A stretch of 64,000 nt of DNA from Actinomyces oris (GTDB lineage Bacteria > Actinomycetota > Actinomycetes > Actinomycetales > Actinomycetaceae): assembly GCF_006546825.1 (NCBI RefSeq), contig NZ_VICC01000001.1, forward strand, positions 64,191 through 128,190, written 5' to 3'. The position numbers and the translations under genes are program-made. Positions 16,415 through 24,950 of the stretch are shown one piece after another. A model generated the notes under the pieces. It ran no database searches. It saw nothing but the letters and a program-made list of their open reading frames with translations, and was not told the origin of the DNA. How positions within the stretch are numbered: the stretch's first letter is position 1; each line of letters begins with the position of its first letter.

Positions 16415-16532
16415 GGGGACATTCCCCTCCGGCCAGGGACCAGTCACGCGTTGGGGGACAGGAATGCTGTCCCCCAACGCGCAGGATGCCCCCGGCCGCA
16501 AGGGAAGGTCCCCGACGGCGTCGAATGTCCCC
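16415..16532. repeat. Family C structured repeat, copy 5
   Basis: The best-preserved secondary structure of the family. The outer ends GGGGACATTC and GAATGTCCCC are exact inverted repeats, and the centre has a perfect stem pairing CGCGTTGGGGGACAG with CTGTCCCCCAACGCG around GAATG. The sequence between stems differs from other copies, so structure is conserved more than sequence. Confidence 0.85.
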
Positions 16533-16544
16533 GCGGGCAGGGAG

Positions 16545-17354
16545 TCAGGCCCAGGGCTGGCGCTGGGCCCACTCCTGTGGGCTGACGCGGCGCCCGGTGT
16601 AGAAGGGTGTGTCCACGCGCACGTGCATGCGCGCCTCCGTGTAGCGCTGGTGGTGCAGGACCCCCTCGAGCCGGTCGAGGCTGTCGGCCTCGAAGCCGAG
16701 GATCCACTCGTAGTCGCTCAGGCCGAAGGTGGACAGCGTCGAGCCCTTGACGTCGGGGTACTTGGAGAAGCCGTGGCGCCCGTGCTGGGCCATCATGCGC
16801 GAGCGCTCCTCGGGCTCGAGCAGGTACCACTCGTAGGAACGCACGAAGGGGTAGACCATGACCCAGTCGCGCGGCGCCACCCCGGCCAGGCAGGCCGGCA
16901 CGTGGCGGGGATTGAACTCGGCGGGCGTGTGCAGCCCCATGCAGGACCACACCGGCTCCAGATAGCGGCCCAGCGCACTGCCGCGCAGACGGTGGTAGGC
17001 GTCCTGCAGGACCTCGGGGTCGTCGTCGAGCCACCACACGAGCAGGTCGGCGTCGGCGCGCAGGCCCCCGACGTCGTACCAGCCGCGCGTCGTCACGCCG
17101 CCGGCCTCGACGAAGTTGGCGCTCTCCCCCAGGAGCTGCTCGCGCTCAGGCTGGGAGGCGGGCAGCGGGCGAGCCAGGCGGAAGACGGCATAGAGGGTGT
17201 AGTGGTACTGGTTGTTGATGGCCTCCAGGTCGACGTCGGTGGCGTCGCGCGGATCGCGGTGGGGGCGGCGCTCCTCGTCCTCGAAGCGGTGCAGGCCCCC
17301 CTCACCGGGGTGACCGCCGGGATGTCCGTGCTGGCCGTGGGTGTCGGTGCTCAT
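16545..17354 (-). CDS. hemQ: Coproheme decarboxylase (HemQ/ChdC)
   Basis: ChdC decarboxylates coproheme III to haem b with peroxide, the last step of the coproporphyrin-dependent pathway of Gram-positive bacteria. The 269-residue protein shows the family pattern NNQYHYTLYAVFRLARPL, VYPFVRSYEWYLLEPEER (with the catalytic-type Tyr) and RMMAQHGRHGFSKYPDVKGS (with the proximal His). It starts with a His/Gly-rich tail (HGQHGHPGGHPG) that could bind metal. The ATG at 17354 follows AGGAGAAGAG. It is the last gene of a hemA-hemH-hemQ transcription unit, 40 bases after hemH. Confidence 0.93.
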   Translation of the reverse strand: MSTDTHGQHGHPGGHPGEGGLHRFEDEERRPHRDPRDATDVDLEAINNQYHYTLYAVFRLARPLPASQPEREQLLGESANFVEAGGVTTRGWYDVGGLRADADLLVWWLDDDPEVLQDAYHRLRGSALGRYLEPVWSCMGLHTPAEFNPRHVPACLAGVAPRDWVMVYPFVRSYEWYLLEPEERSRMMAQHGRHGFSKYPDVKGSTLSTFGLSDYEWILGFEADSLDRLEGVLHHQRYTEARMHVRVDTPFYTGRRVSPQEWAQRQPWA

Positions 17355-17394
17355 TCTCTTCTCCTGGTTCTTATCGGAGCTACTGGGATGGGGA

Positions 17395-18834
17395 CTATCG
17401 AGAGCCGTCGCCGTCGGTCCCGTGGTGAGCGGGCCGGCCGGGGTGGCCGGCCCCGTTCCGGCAGCACGAGTCCGGGCAGACCGTGTGGAAGGGGCCGACG
17501 CCGGTGGTCGAGTCGGGCCGGACGTCCTCACCGCGGGCGGCGGCGGCCCGCTCGAAGAGGATGTCGACGAGGGAGTCGATGAAGGCCGGGTGGGTGCCGA
17601 CGGTGGCAGCGCGCGCATACGGCATCCCCAGGTCGCGGGCGGTCTGGGCGGCCTCGGTGTCGAGGTCGAAGACGACCTCCATGTGGTCGGAGATGAAACC
17701 GAAGGGGGCCACGACGACGCCCTCGGGCCTGCTCACGGGGCTGCCGTCGGTCAGGTGCCCGGCGGCCAGTGCCTCAAGGTGGTCGTTGACGTCCGGTTCG
17801 AGCCAGCGGGCCTGCGGCGGGCCGGAGCGCGAGCAGTAGACGAGGTCGGCCTCGACCGTCTCCAGGCCGAGACGACGGGCGACCTCAGGCACGAGCACGG
17901 CGGCGAGCGCCTCGTGCTGGGCGACGTAGGAGACCTCCGTGGACAGGTCGGCGGCCACGCCCGGCTCTCGCCTTCCGGTCTCAGTCGGGCCGGCGACGTT
18001 GGAGGGGCCGTGCTCGTCGTGGGTGCTCTCGGGGCCCTCACCCGGGGCGGAGCCGGCCTCCATGCCCAGGGGGATGGAGTGGGTGACGAGCACGAGACGC
18101 GCGTCCGCGGCCGCCACCCCCTGCTCGGCCAGGGCGCCGTAAGCCTCGACGATGGCGTCGATGTTGGCCTGCAGCAGGCCGGGGGTGTTGTAGTAGGGGC
18201 GCGTCTTGTCCACCGTGAGCTCCACGGGACCGCCCCCGTCCCCGCCGACCCGGGCGGCGGCGTCGGCCTCGAATCCCTCACCGGTGGAGCCGTCCGCGCC
18301 GTCGGCGAGCAGGGCGACGGCGCCGGCCAGGTCCTCGCGGTACTGGCGGCACCCGGAGTAGGAGCCGAAGGCCGCGGTGGGCAGAGCCAGGACGCGGCGG
18401 GCCCCGGCGTCGGCCAGCTCGCGCAGGGCCTGACTGACGAAGGGGTGCCAGTTGCGGTTGCCGACGACGATCGGCAGCGTCGAGCCGCGCTCGGCCAGGC
18501 GGGCCTGGAGGGCATCGCGCAGCTCGGCGTTACGCGCATTGATCGGGGAGGCACCGCCGACACTCTGGTAGTGGCCGGAGACCTCTACGAGGCGAGAATC
18601 GGGCACGCCGCGGCCGGCGGTGGCGTTGCGCATGAAGGGCAGGACGTCCTCGGGGCGGCGGGGCCCGCCGTAGGACTGCAGGAGGATGGCGTCGTAGGGG
18701 GCCAGCGGGTCGAGGGCCGGGACAGTGGCCGGAGCTCCGGCGAGGTCGGCGCCCGGGAGGGTGTCCGGGCATGCGTCCAGGCGCGTAGGAGCCTCCTGGG
18801 TGGGCCCGGGCACGGGCGCGGCGGTGTCAGTCAT
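17395..18834 (-). CDS. hemH: Coproporphyrin ferrochelatase
   Basis: This 479-residue protein (also CpfC) inserts Fe(II) into coproporphyrin III. The ferrochelatase start YDAILLQSYGGPRRPEDVLP (about residues 47-66), the GRGVPDSRLVEVSGHYQSVG substrate region and the VVAPFGFISDHMEVVFDLDT segment with the catalytic His and Glu are clear. It is longer than usual because of Gly/Glu-rich inserts (about 175-300). The C-terminus has Cys residues (VCPDSCCRN) that could serve, with an internal Cys, as [2Fe-2S] ligands as known in actinobacterial ferrochelatases. The ATG overlaps the end of hemA by 8 bases. Confidence 0.93.
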   Translation of the reverse strand: MTDTAAPVPGPTQEAPTRLDACPDTLPGADLAGAPATVPALDPLAPYDAILLQSYGGPRRPEDVLPFMRNATAGRGVPDSRLVEVSGHYQSVGGASPINARNAELRDALQARLAERGSTLPIVVGNRNWHPFVSQALRELADAGARRVLALPTAAFGSYSGCRQYREDLAGAVALLADGADGSTGEGFEADAAARVGGDGGGPVELTVDKTRPYYNTPGLLQANIDAIVEAYGALAEQGVAAADARLVLVTHSIPLGMEAGSAPGEGPESTHDEHGPSNVAGPTETGRREPGVAADLSTEVSYVAQHEALAAVLVPEVARRLGLETVEADLVYCSRSGPPQARWLEPDVNDHLEALAAGHLTDGSPVSRPEGVVVAPFGFISDHMEVVFDLDTEAAQTARDLGMPYARAATVGTHPAFIDSLVDILFERAAAARGEDVRPDSTTGVGPFHTVCPDSCCRNGAGHPGRPAHHGTDGDGSR

Positions 18835-20323
18835 GGTTCTCTCCTGTGCTTTCCAAACCCCAGACGAGCTCGAGGGCCTGACGGTAGGCCTCCTCGCGGC
18901 CCTCCTGGCCGGCGCGGCGAGCCATGACGGTGGGCTGGTGGAGGAGGCGGGCGGCCAGGTGGTGCAGGGCCCGCTCGGCCTGCGCCAGGGGCACCATGGG
19001 TTCGCCGTCGATCTCACCGGCGGCCTCGAAGCCGGGCTCGGCAGCGAGGTGATGGTGGGGGCAGGCCCCTGCGGCGGCGTCGGCGCTGTTGACACCGCTG
19101 ACGCCGGTTCCGGCGCGCCCGTCGACGGCGGGGACGGCCAGGGCGAGCCGGCGGGCGGGCTGGGGGCGCAGGCGAGCGGCCTCCTCGGCGACGACGCGAC
19201 CCACCTGGGCGCGCAGGGCGGTGATGAGGGGGTCCATGGCCCGGCCGGCCAGGGTGCGCTCGAAGTCGGCGGCCTCGGCCTCGACGATGGCGCGGGCGGC
19301 GGTCACCTGCTGGGCCTCGGCCTCGGGAACGGCGTCGCGCACGCGGGCCAGGTCGAGGTGGACGACGCCGGGCAGGGCGCCGACGGCCTCATCGACGTCG
19401 CGGGCCAGGGCCAGGTCGAGGATGACGAGCGGGCGACCGTCCCCCCCAGCCGAGCCGGCGCGCTCGGCGGCGACGGGGGCGACGACGTCGGCGGTGAGGA
19501 TCGGCCCGCCGGTGCCGCGGCAGGTGACCACGAGGTCGGCGCGGCTCATGGCCTCACTCAGGGCGCCGGCGGGGACGGCGCGCAGGCCGTGGCCGGCGGC
19601 GAAGGCCTCGGCGCGGTTGGAGGCGGAGTAGACGGCGATGTCGCTCAAGCCTCGGGCGCGCAGGTCGGCGACGGTGGCGCCGGCGTAGGAGCCGGTGCCG
19701 ACGATGAGGGCGCGGCAGTCCTCCAGCGGCGGCAGGTGGCCGGAGGCCTGATCCACGCCGACGGCGACGACGCTGCGCCCCTGACCGGACAGCTCGGTCT
19801 CGTGGGCCACCCGGCGGGCGGTGGCCGAGGCGCGCTCGACGACCCGCACGAGCTCGGGGCTGAGCGTGCCCTCGGCGGCGGCGGTCTCGGCGGCGCGGCG
19901 GACCTGGCCGACGATCTGGGCCTCGCCGACCACCATCGAGCTCAGGCCCGCAGCGATGGCGAGCATCTCCCTGCGGGCGGCCGCCCCGACCAGGTGGGTC
20001 AGCAGGAGGCCGCTCGGGGGGAGCCCGGCGCGCTCGGCCAGGAAGGCGGTGATGGTCTCCCCCAGGTCCGACGCCGCGGCCGACTGGCTCGCGTCCGCCG
20101 GAGAGAGGTCCGGGTGCAGGGCCGCCGGGCAGCCGGTGTCGGCCCAGGAGTCGGCATCGATGAGCAGGGTCAGGCGGTTGCAGGTGGACAGCACCAGGAC
20201 CCCGCGTAGCGCGGGGACCGCTTCCAGGAGGTCCGGCCCCAGCCCCGGGGCGACCGCACCGAGCCGGGCAACGATGTCGAGGCCCGGCAGTCGATGGTCT
20301 GCGGAGAGAAGATGAGTAGTCAC
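18827..20323 (-). CDS. hemA: Glutamyl-tRNA reductase
   Basis: Reduces glutamyl-tRNA to glutamate-1-semialdehyde, the first committed step of the C5 haem route. The N-terminal catalytic domain has the nucleophile Cys in GVLVLSTCNRLTLLI. The NADPH-binding domain follows (ALIVGTGSYAGATVADLRAR), then the helical dimerisation domain. The GTG at 20323 (VTTHLLSADHRLPGLDI) is chosen because it gives the normal short N-terminus; an ATG 72 bases upstream is also open. It is divergent from hemE across about 190 bases with an operator-like palindrome between them. Its stop overlaps hemH. Confidence 0.92.
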   Translation of the reverse strand: MTTHLLSADHRLPGLDIVARLGAVAPGLGPDLLEAVPALRGVLVLSTCNRLTLLIDADSWADTGCPAALHPDLSPADASQSAAASDLGETITAFLAERAGLPPSGLLLTHLVGAAARREMLAIAAGLSSMVVGEAQIVGQVRRAAETAAAEGTLSPELVRVVERASATARRVAHETELSGQGRSVVAVGVDQASGHLPPLEDCRALIVGTGSYAGATVADLRARGLSDIAVYSASNRAEAFAAGHGLRAVPAGALSEAMSRADLVVTCRGTGGPILTADVVAPVAAERAGSAGGDGRPLVILDLALARDVDEAVGALPGVVHLDLARVRDAVPEAEAQQVTAARAIVEAEAADFERTLAGRAMDPLITALRAQVGRVVAEEAARLRPQPARRLALAVPAVDGRAGTGVSGVNSADAAAGACPHHHLAAEPGFEAAGEIDGEPMVPLAQAERALHHLAARLLHQPTVMARRAGQEGREEAYRQALELVWGLESTGENHD

Positions 20324-20416
20324 AACGTGGGCTATTGAAACATCACCGTGGGGAGCGGGCACAATAGCGGCGTGGCGACACACACCCGACATCACGACAA
20401 TGCGTCATCACCATAT

Positions 20417-20435
20417 TTCTGACACTCTGTCAGAA
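20417..20435. promoter_or_regulatory. Perfect palindrome between hemA and hemE
   Basis: TTCTGACACTCTGTCAGAA is a perfect palindrome with 8-bp arms and a 3-base centre, placed midway in the divergent hemA/hemE intergenic region. The form is typical of a dimeric repressor site. Which regulator binds it is not known. Confidence 0.5.
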
Positions 20436-20513
20436 CCTGACGGACGTCTGGAACGCCGCATCATCACGCGCAATAAACCCCCTCTGACCACTGCTGACAG
20501 GAGGCAGTCGGAT

Positions 20514-21881
20514 ATGTCTCGCATTCAGTTCCCTTATCGCAGGGAAAGCACGCGCCGTCAGCATTCTTCGCCCGATAACGGCGATTTCGTCACCGGCAGT
20601 TCACACAATGATTCAATGACTTCCGAGCCGGCGGCGCAGGCTGCCGAGGCGGCGAGGCCTGCCGGGACCACGACGGGACCGGCTCCGTCGCCGGCGCTCC
20701 TGGAGGCGCTGGCGGGGCGGAGGCCCGCACGCACACCGGTGTGGTTCATGCGCCAGGCGGGACGGTCGCTGCCGGAGTACCGGGCGCTGCGGGCGCGCGC
20801 CGGCGTGCCGATGCTGGATGCCTGCCTGGATCCTGCGCTGGCGGCGGAGGTGACGCTGCAGCCGGTGCGGCGCCACGGCGTCGACGCCGCCGTCTTCTTC
20901 TCCGACATCATGGTGCCGCTGCGCCTGGCGGGTGTGGGGGTGCGGATCGAGGAGGGCGTCGGGCCGGTCCTCGACGCCCCGGTGCGCAGCGGCCGCGAGG
21001 TGGGCGAGCTGGTAGCCCGCCGCTTCGGTGACGGCCCCAACGCCGAGGGGGTCGGGGCGATCGAGGAGGCGGTGCGGCGCGTCGTCGTCGAGCTGGGCAG
21101 TCCGCAGGCGCCGGGCGTGCGCGAGGGGCTGAGCGAGCGGGCGCGCGCCGGGCTGGAGCACAGTGCCGGGTCGGCGGGGTGGACGCCGGTGCTCGCCTTC
21201 GGCGGGGCGCCCTTCACGCTGGCGGCCTACCTGGTGGAGGGCCGACCCAGTCGCGACCACCTGGCGGCGCGCACACTCATGCGCGCCGACCCCGACTCCT
21301 GGGACCGGCTCATGACCTGGTGCGCGCGCCTGACCGGCGAGTTCATCGCCACCCAGGTGCGCGCCGGGGCGGCCGCAGCCCAGCTCTTCGACTCCTGGGC
21401 GGGCTCGCTGTCCCCGCGCGCCTACCGCGAGCGCGTGGCCCCCTACTCGGCGCTCGCGCTGGATGTCGCCCGTCAGGCCGTCTCCCCCACCACTGGTGAG
21501 GGTGCGCCGCTCATCCACTTCGGGACCGGGACCGCCCGGCTGCTGGGGCTCATGCGGCAGGCGGGGGCCGACGCCGTCGGCGTGGACGAGCGCATCGAGC
21601 TGGGCGAGGCCATTGAGGCGCTGGCCGGGGCCGACCCGCAGGCGGGGGCCTGCCCGGTCCAGGGCAACCTGGACCCGGCGCTGCTGGCGGCGCCGTGGCC
21701 GATCCTGGCTGAGGAGCTCGACGCGGTGCTGGCCGCCGGGCGCACGGCGCCGGGGCACGTGGTCAACCTGGGGCATGGGGTCCCGCCGGCCACCGACGCG
21801 GACGTCCTCACCCGGATCGTGGCTCGGGTGCACGGCTCGGCCGACTGGGAGTCCGTGGCCCTGGCCGGGTGGGAGGCATGA
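20514..21881 (+). CDS. hemE: Uroporphyrinogen decarboxylase
   Basis: Removes the four acetate carboxyls of uroporphyrinogen III to give coproporphyrinogen III. The signature FMRQAGRSLPEYRALRAR, the conserved FFSDIMVPL and the FGGAPFTLAAYLVEG loop are all present, as is HFGTGT near the C-terminus. The ATG at 20514 is supported by AGGAGG nine bases upstream; it gives 455 residues with an N-terminal tail of about 60 residues that typical HemE (about 350) lacks. A later ATG at 20616 without a ribosome site would remove a third of the tail. It overlaps hemG by four bases (ATGA). Confidence 0.93.
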   Translation: MSRIQFPYRRESTRRQHSSPDNGDFVTGSSHNDSMTSEPAAQAAEAARPAGTTTGPAPSPALLEALAGRRPARTPVWFMRQAGRSLPEYRALRARAGVPMLDACLDPALAAEVTLQPVRRHGVDAAVFFSDIMVPLRLAGVGVRIEEGVGPVLDAPVRSGREVGELVARRFGDGPNAEGVGAIEEAVRRVVVELGSPQAPGVREGLSERARAGLEHSAGSAGWTPVLAFGGAPFTLAAYLVEGRPSRDHLAARTLMRADPDSWDRLMTWCARLTGEFIATQVRAGAAAAQLFDSWAGSLSPRAYRERVAPYSALALDVARQAVSPTTGEGAPLIHFGTGTARLLGLMRQAGADAVGVDERIELGEAIEALAGADPQAGACPVQGNLDPALLAAPWPILAEELDAVLAAGRTAPGHVVNLGHGVPPATDADVLTRIVARVHGSADWESVALAGWEA

Positions 21882-23554
21882 GCGGGGAGGCCCTCGGGGA
21901 GCGACGGTGGGACGCGCTCGTCATCGGCGGCGGGATCGCGGGTCTGACGGCCGCCTGGGACCTGGTACGCGCCGGGCTGCGGCCGCTGCTCATTGAGGCG
22001 CGCGGCTACACCGGCGGGCTCGTCGCGGCCGGGAGCATCGGTGGGGCGCGCATGGACCTGGGGGCTGAGGGCTTCGTCGTGCGCGGCCAGGCGGCCACTT
22101 CCATGCTCGCCGAGTTGGGGCTGCGCACCGCCGCCCCGCACGGCCGGCCCCGGCTCTTCCTGCCGCCCCTCGCGCCGGGCACCGGCGAGCAGTTGCCCCA
22201 GTGGGGGTTGCACCGGTTTCCTGACCACGCCTACCTGGGGATTCCGGCGGACCCGCTGGCTCCCGACGTCGTCGCCATCATCGGGCAGGAGGCCGCACGC
22301 CGGGCCGCGCAGGACGCCGACCTGCCCGGGACCGTCGGCACCGGCCCCGAGGATCCGGCCGACCTGGCCTCCTTCGTGGCCGCGCGGATGGGGGCCGGCG
22401 TCCTGGAGCGCCTCGTGCGGCCCATCGTCGCGGGCATCCACTCGGCCGACCCGGCGGATCTGGCGGCCGATGTCGTCATGCCCGGGCTGCGGCGGGCCAC
22501 GGCGGAGCTGGGGTCGCTCAGTGCCGCTGTGGCGGCGGTGCTGGAGCGGCGTCGGGCCCGCCAGGACGGGGCGGGTGGTCGGAGCGTGGACGCGGCCGTC
22601 GAGGGCGGGCTGTTCCGGCTCACCGACGCGCTGCTCGAGGCCATTGAAGCCGGCGGAGGGAGCGTGCGCACCCGCACCGGCGCCCAGTGGCTGCGGCCCG
22701 GCAGGGGTCAGGACTGCGCGGGCGGACAGGCGCCGGCCGCCTGGCGGGTGGGGATCGCCCCGACACGCCGGGGTCCGACGCCGTCGGACGAGCCGGTGCC
22801 CGATGGTGCGCAGGAGGTCGTAGCCACCGACCGCGTCGTCGTGGCCTGCTCGGCGGGGGCCGCGCTGCGGCTGCTGCGGGGGATTCCCGGGCTGCCTGCG
22901 AGCGCGACGGAGCTGACCGTGCCGGTGGGGGCGCCGATCGCCCGCTTCACGCTGGTGGCCCGGGCTCCGGAGCTCAGTGGCGAGCCGGTGGGCTCGGGGC
23001 TGCTCGTGGCACCCACCGGCGTTGCTGAGCCCGCTGGTCCCGGTGAGCCCGTGGCAGCGGCGTCGTCGACCGGCACCGGGGCCTCTGGCCTGGTCTCCGA
23101 TGGGACGGATCCCGGTGAGGGGCCTGTAAGCCTGGCGGACTGCCCGGTGCGGGCCAAGGCCCTGTCGCACCTGAGTGCCAAGTGGCCGTGGGTCGGTGCC
23201 GAGCTGCGGGCGCTGCACGGCCCGGACGTCCACGCGCTGCGACTGTCCTACGGTCGGCCCGGGCAGCCGCGCCCGCAGGTGGATCTGCAGGTGGCGCTGG
23301 ATGACGTGGCGGCCCTGACGGGGGTGCGGATCGAGCCGGAGGCGGTCATCGACCACATGCTGGTGCGGTGGGACGGGACGCTGCCGCCGGTGACGCCCGC
23401 CTACCGGGAGCGCACGAGGCTCCTGGAGGAGCAGCTGGCGCCGGTGACGGGGCTGGAGGTCACCGGGGCGTGGGTAGCCGGGACCGGGATCGCCGCCGTC
23501 GTCGAGCACGCCCGCGCCGCGGTCGGGCGCCTGATGGGCTCCCATGGCGGGTGA
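21878..23554 (+). CDS. hemG: Coproporphyrinogen oxidase, HemY type (CgoX)
   Basis: This FAD-dependent oxidase (558 residues, often called HemG or HemY) begins with the dinucleotide-binding motif ALVIGGGIAGLTAAWDLVRA (about residues 12-31) followed by LIEARGYTGGL. In organisms with HemQ this enzyme makes coproporphyrin III rather than protoporphyrin. The C-terminal FAD contact GAWVAGTGIAAVVEHARAA is present. It contains low-complexity Gly/Ala/Pro inserts (about 280-310 and 380-420). The ATG overlaps the hemE stop. Confidence 0.92.
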   Translation: MSGEALGERRWDALVIGGGIAGLTAAWDLVRAGLRPLLIEARGYTGGLVAAGSIGGARMDLGAEGFVVRGQAATSMLAELGLRTAAPHGRPRLFLPPLAPGTGEQLPQWGLHRFPDHAYLGIPADPLAPDVVAIIGQEAARRAAQDADLPGTVGTGPEDPADLASFVAARMGAGVLERLVRPIVAGIHSADPADLAADVVMPGLRRATAELGSLSAAVAAVLERRRARQDGAGGRSVDAAVEGGLFRLTDALLEAIEAGGGSVRTRTGAQWLRPGRGQDCAGGQAPAAWRVGIAPTRRGPTPSDEPVPDGAQEVVATDRVVVACSAGAALRLLRGIPGLPASATELTVPVGAPIARFTLVARAPELSGEPVGSGLLVAPTGVAEPAGPGEPVAAASSTGTGASGLVSDGTDPGEGPVSLADCPVRAKALSHLSAKWPWVGAELRALHGPDVHALRLSYGRPGQPRPQVDLQVALDDVAALTGVRIEPEAVIDHMLVRWDGTLPPVTPAYRERTRLLEEQLAPVTGLEVTGAWVAGTGIAAVVEHARAAVGRLMGSHGG

Positions 23555-23583
23555 AGCGCCTCGCCGGGACGGGGGCGGGCGGC

Positions 23584-23650
23584 GCGTTCGTATATTAGGT
23601 CGCGAGTTCGTACCCCCAAGGTACGAAGGCAAGCCCTACGGTACGAACGC
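23584..23650. promoter_or_regulatory. Nested TTCGTA palindromes upstream of hemC
   Basis: Four copies of TTCGTA or its complement lie in 67 bases: GCGTTCGTA (23584), TTCGTACC (23607), GGTACGAA (23620) and GGTACGAACGC (23640). The inner pair forms a perfect 8-bp palindrome with a 5-base spacer, and the outer pair GCGTTCGTA/TACGAACGC is also an exact inverted repeat. This is the pattern of a multi-site operator 34-100 bases before the hemC ATG. Confidence 0.6.
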
Positions 23651-23683
23651 GACGATGGAGAACCGCGCACGAGGAGGGGATGC

Positions 23684-24946
23684 ATGACCACGACGGAGAC
23701 GGACTCCCGGCGGCTTCGGCTGGGCACGCGCGGCTCGCGCCTGGCGCTGACCCAGTCCGGGCAGGTCGCCGAGGCGCTGCGCCAGGCGGCCGGTGGGGGC
23801 GGTGCGGCAGCCGCGGCCGGCAAGGCCAGCGAGGGTTCCGGCGGCCTGGGCATCGACCTGGTCACCGTACGCACGGACGGCGACGGCGACCGCACGCCCC
23901 TGAGGCAGCTCGGCGGGGTGGGGGTCTTCGCGGCCCGGCTGCGCCACGCACTCCTGGACGGCGAGGTGGACCTGGTGGTCCACTCCTTCAAGGACCTGCC
24001 CACGCAGCCGGTCGAGGGTCTGGAAGTCATCTGCGTGCCGGCGCGCGAGGACCCGCGCGACGCCCTGTGCGCCCGCGACGGCCTGACCCTGACCGACCTG
24101 CCCGAGGGGGCCCGCGTGGGCACCGGCTCACCCCGCAGGGCCGCCCAGCTGCTGGCCGCCCGCCCCGATCTGGAGGTGGTGGACCTGCGCGGTAACGTGC
24201 CCACGCGCCTGGCGCGGGTGCGGGGGCTGGAGGTGGTCGGCGTCGGCACCGATGAGCCGGTGGCGCCGAGCCGAGCCGATGCCGCCGGCGACCTGGACGC
24301 GGTGGTTCTGGCCCTGTCGGGGCTGCGGCGTCTGGGTCTGGAGCACTGCGCGAGCGAGGTCCTGGACCTGGAGACGATGCTGCCCGCTCCGGCCCAGGGG
24401 GCCCTGGCCGTGGAGGCGCGAGCCGACGAGGACTGCGCGGAGCTGGCCCGAGTGGCGGCGGTGCTCGACGACGAACCCACGCGCCTGGCGGTGACGGCCG
24501 AGCGGGCGCTCATGGCCCGGCTCGGGGCGGGCTGCGCGGCGCCGGTGGGGGCCTGGGCACACCTGCGGGGCGAGAGCCAGGAGCCGCGGGAGGAGCACGC
24601 CGAGCACGGGACCGGGTGGAACGAGGGCTTCCGCGGCGATGACACCGCCGCGACCAGGACCAGCCAGGGAGCTGGGGTGGCGGAGCCGCGTGGTTCAGCG
24701 GTCTCGCGCCGCTCGCCGCGGGTGCTCGTGCTGCGGGCGGTGGTCACATCGCTCGATGGTGGCCAGGAGGTCGGCTGCGAACTGAGCACCGAGCTGCCCG
24801 AGACCTCCGGGGGGCCGAGGACTCCCAGGGACATGGCGGCGGTTCGGGCGGCCGAGGCACTGGGGGTCAGGGCGGCCGAGGTCCTGCTGGACGACGGCGC
24901 CGACCAGATCGTCGACCTGCACGCCAACAAGCCCCGGCGGGACTGA
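23684..24946 (+). CDS. hemC: Hydroxymethylbilane synthase
   Basis: Joins four porphobilinogens into the linear tetrapyrrole. Typical segments are RLGTRGSRLALTQSGQVAE, VVHSFKDLPTQPVEGL, RVGTGSPRRAAQLLAARPDL and the cofactor-binding Cys in ARLGAGCAAPVGAWA. The 420 residues exceed the usual 310 because of an insert of about 60 residues between the Cys loop and the last strands. A good ribosome site (GAGGAGGGG) precedes the ATG. The TTCGTA operator array upstream suggests it heads its own promoter in addition to read-through from hemEG. hemD follows after 4 bases. Confidence 0.93.
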   Translation: MTTTETDSRRLRLGTRGSRLALTQSGQVAEALRQAAGGGGAAAAAGKASEGSGGLGIDLVTVRTDGDGDRTPLRQLGGVGVFAARLRHALLDGEVDLVVHSFKDLPTQPVEGLEVICVPAREDPRDALCARDGLTLTDLPEGARVGTGSPRRAAQLLAARPDLEVVDLRGNVPTRLARVRGLEVVGVGTDEPVAPSRADAAGDLDAVVLALSGLRRLGLEHCASEVLDLETMLPAPAQGALAVEARADEDCAELARVAAVLDDEPTRLAVTAERALMARLGAGCAAPVGAWAHLRGESQEPREEHAEHGTGWNEGFRGDDTAATRTSQGAGVAEPRGSAVSRRSPRVLVLRAVVTSLDGGQEVGCELSTELPETSGGPRTPRDMAAVRAAEALGVRAAEVLLDDGADQIVDLHANKPRRD

Positions 24947-24950
24947 GGCC

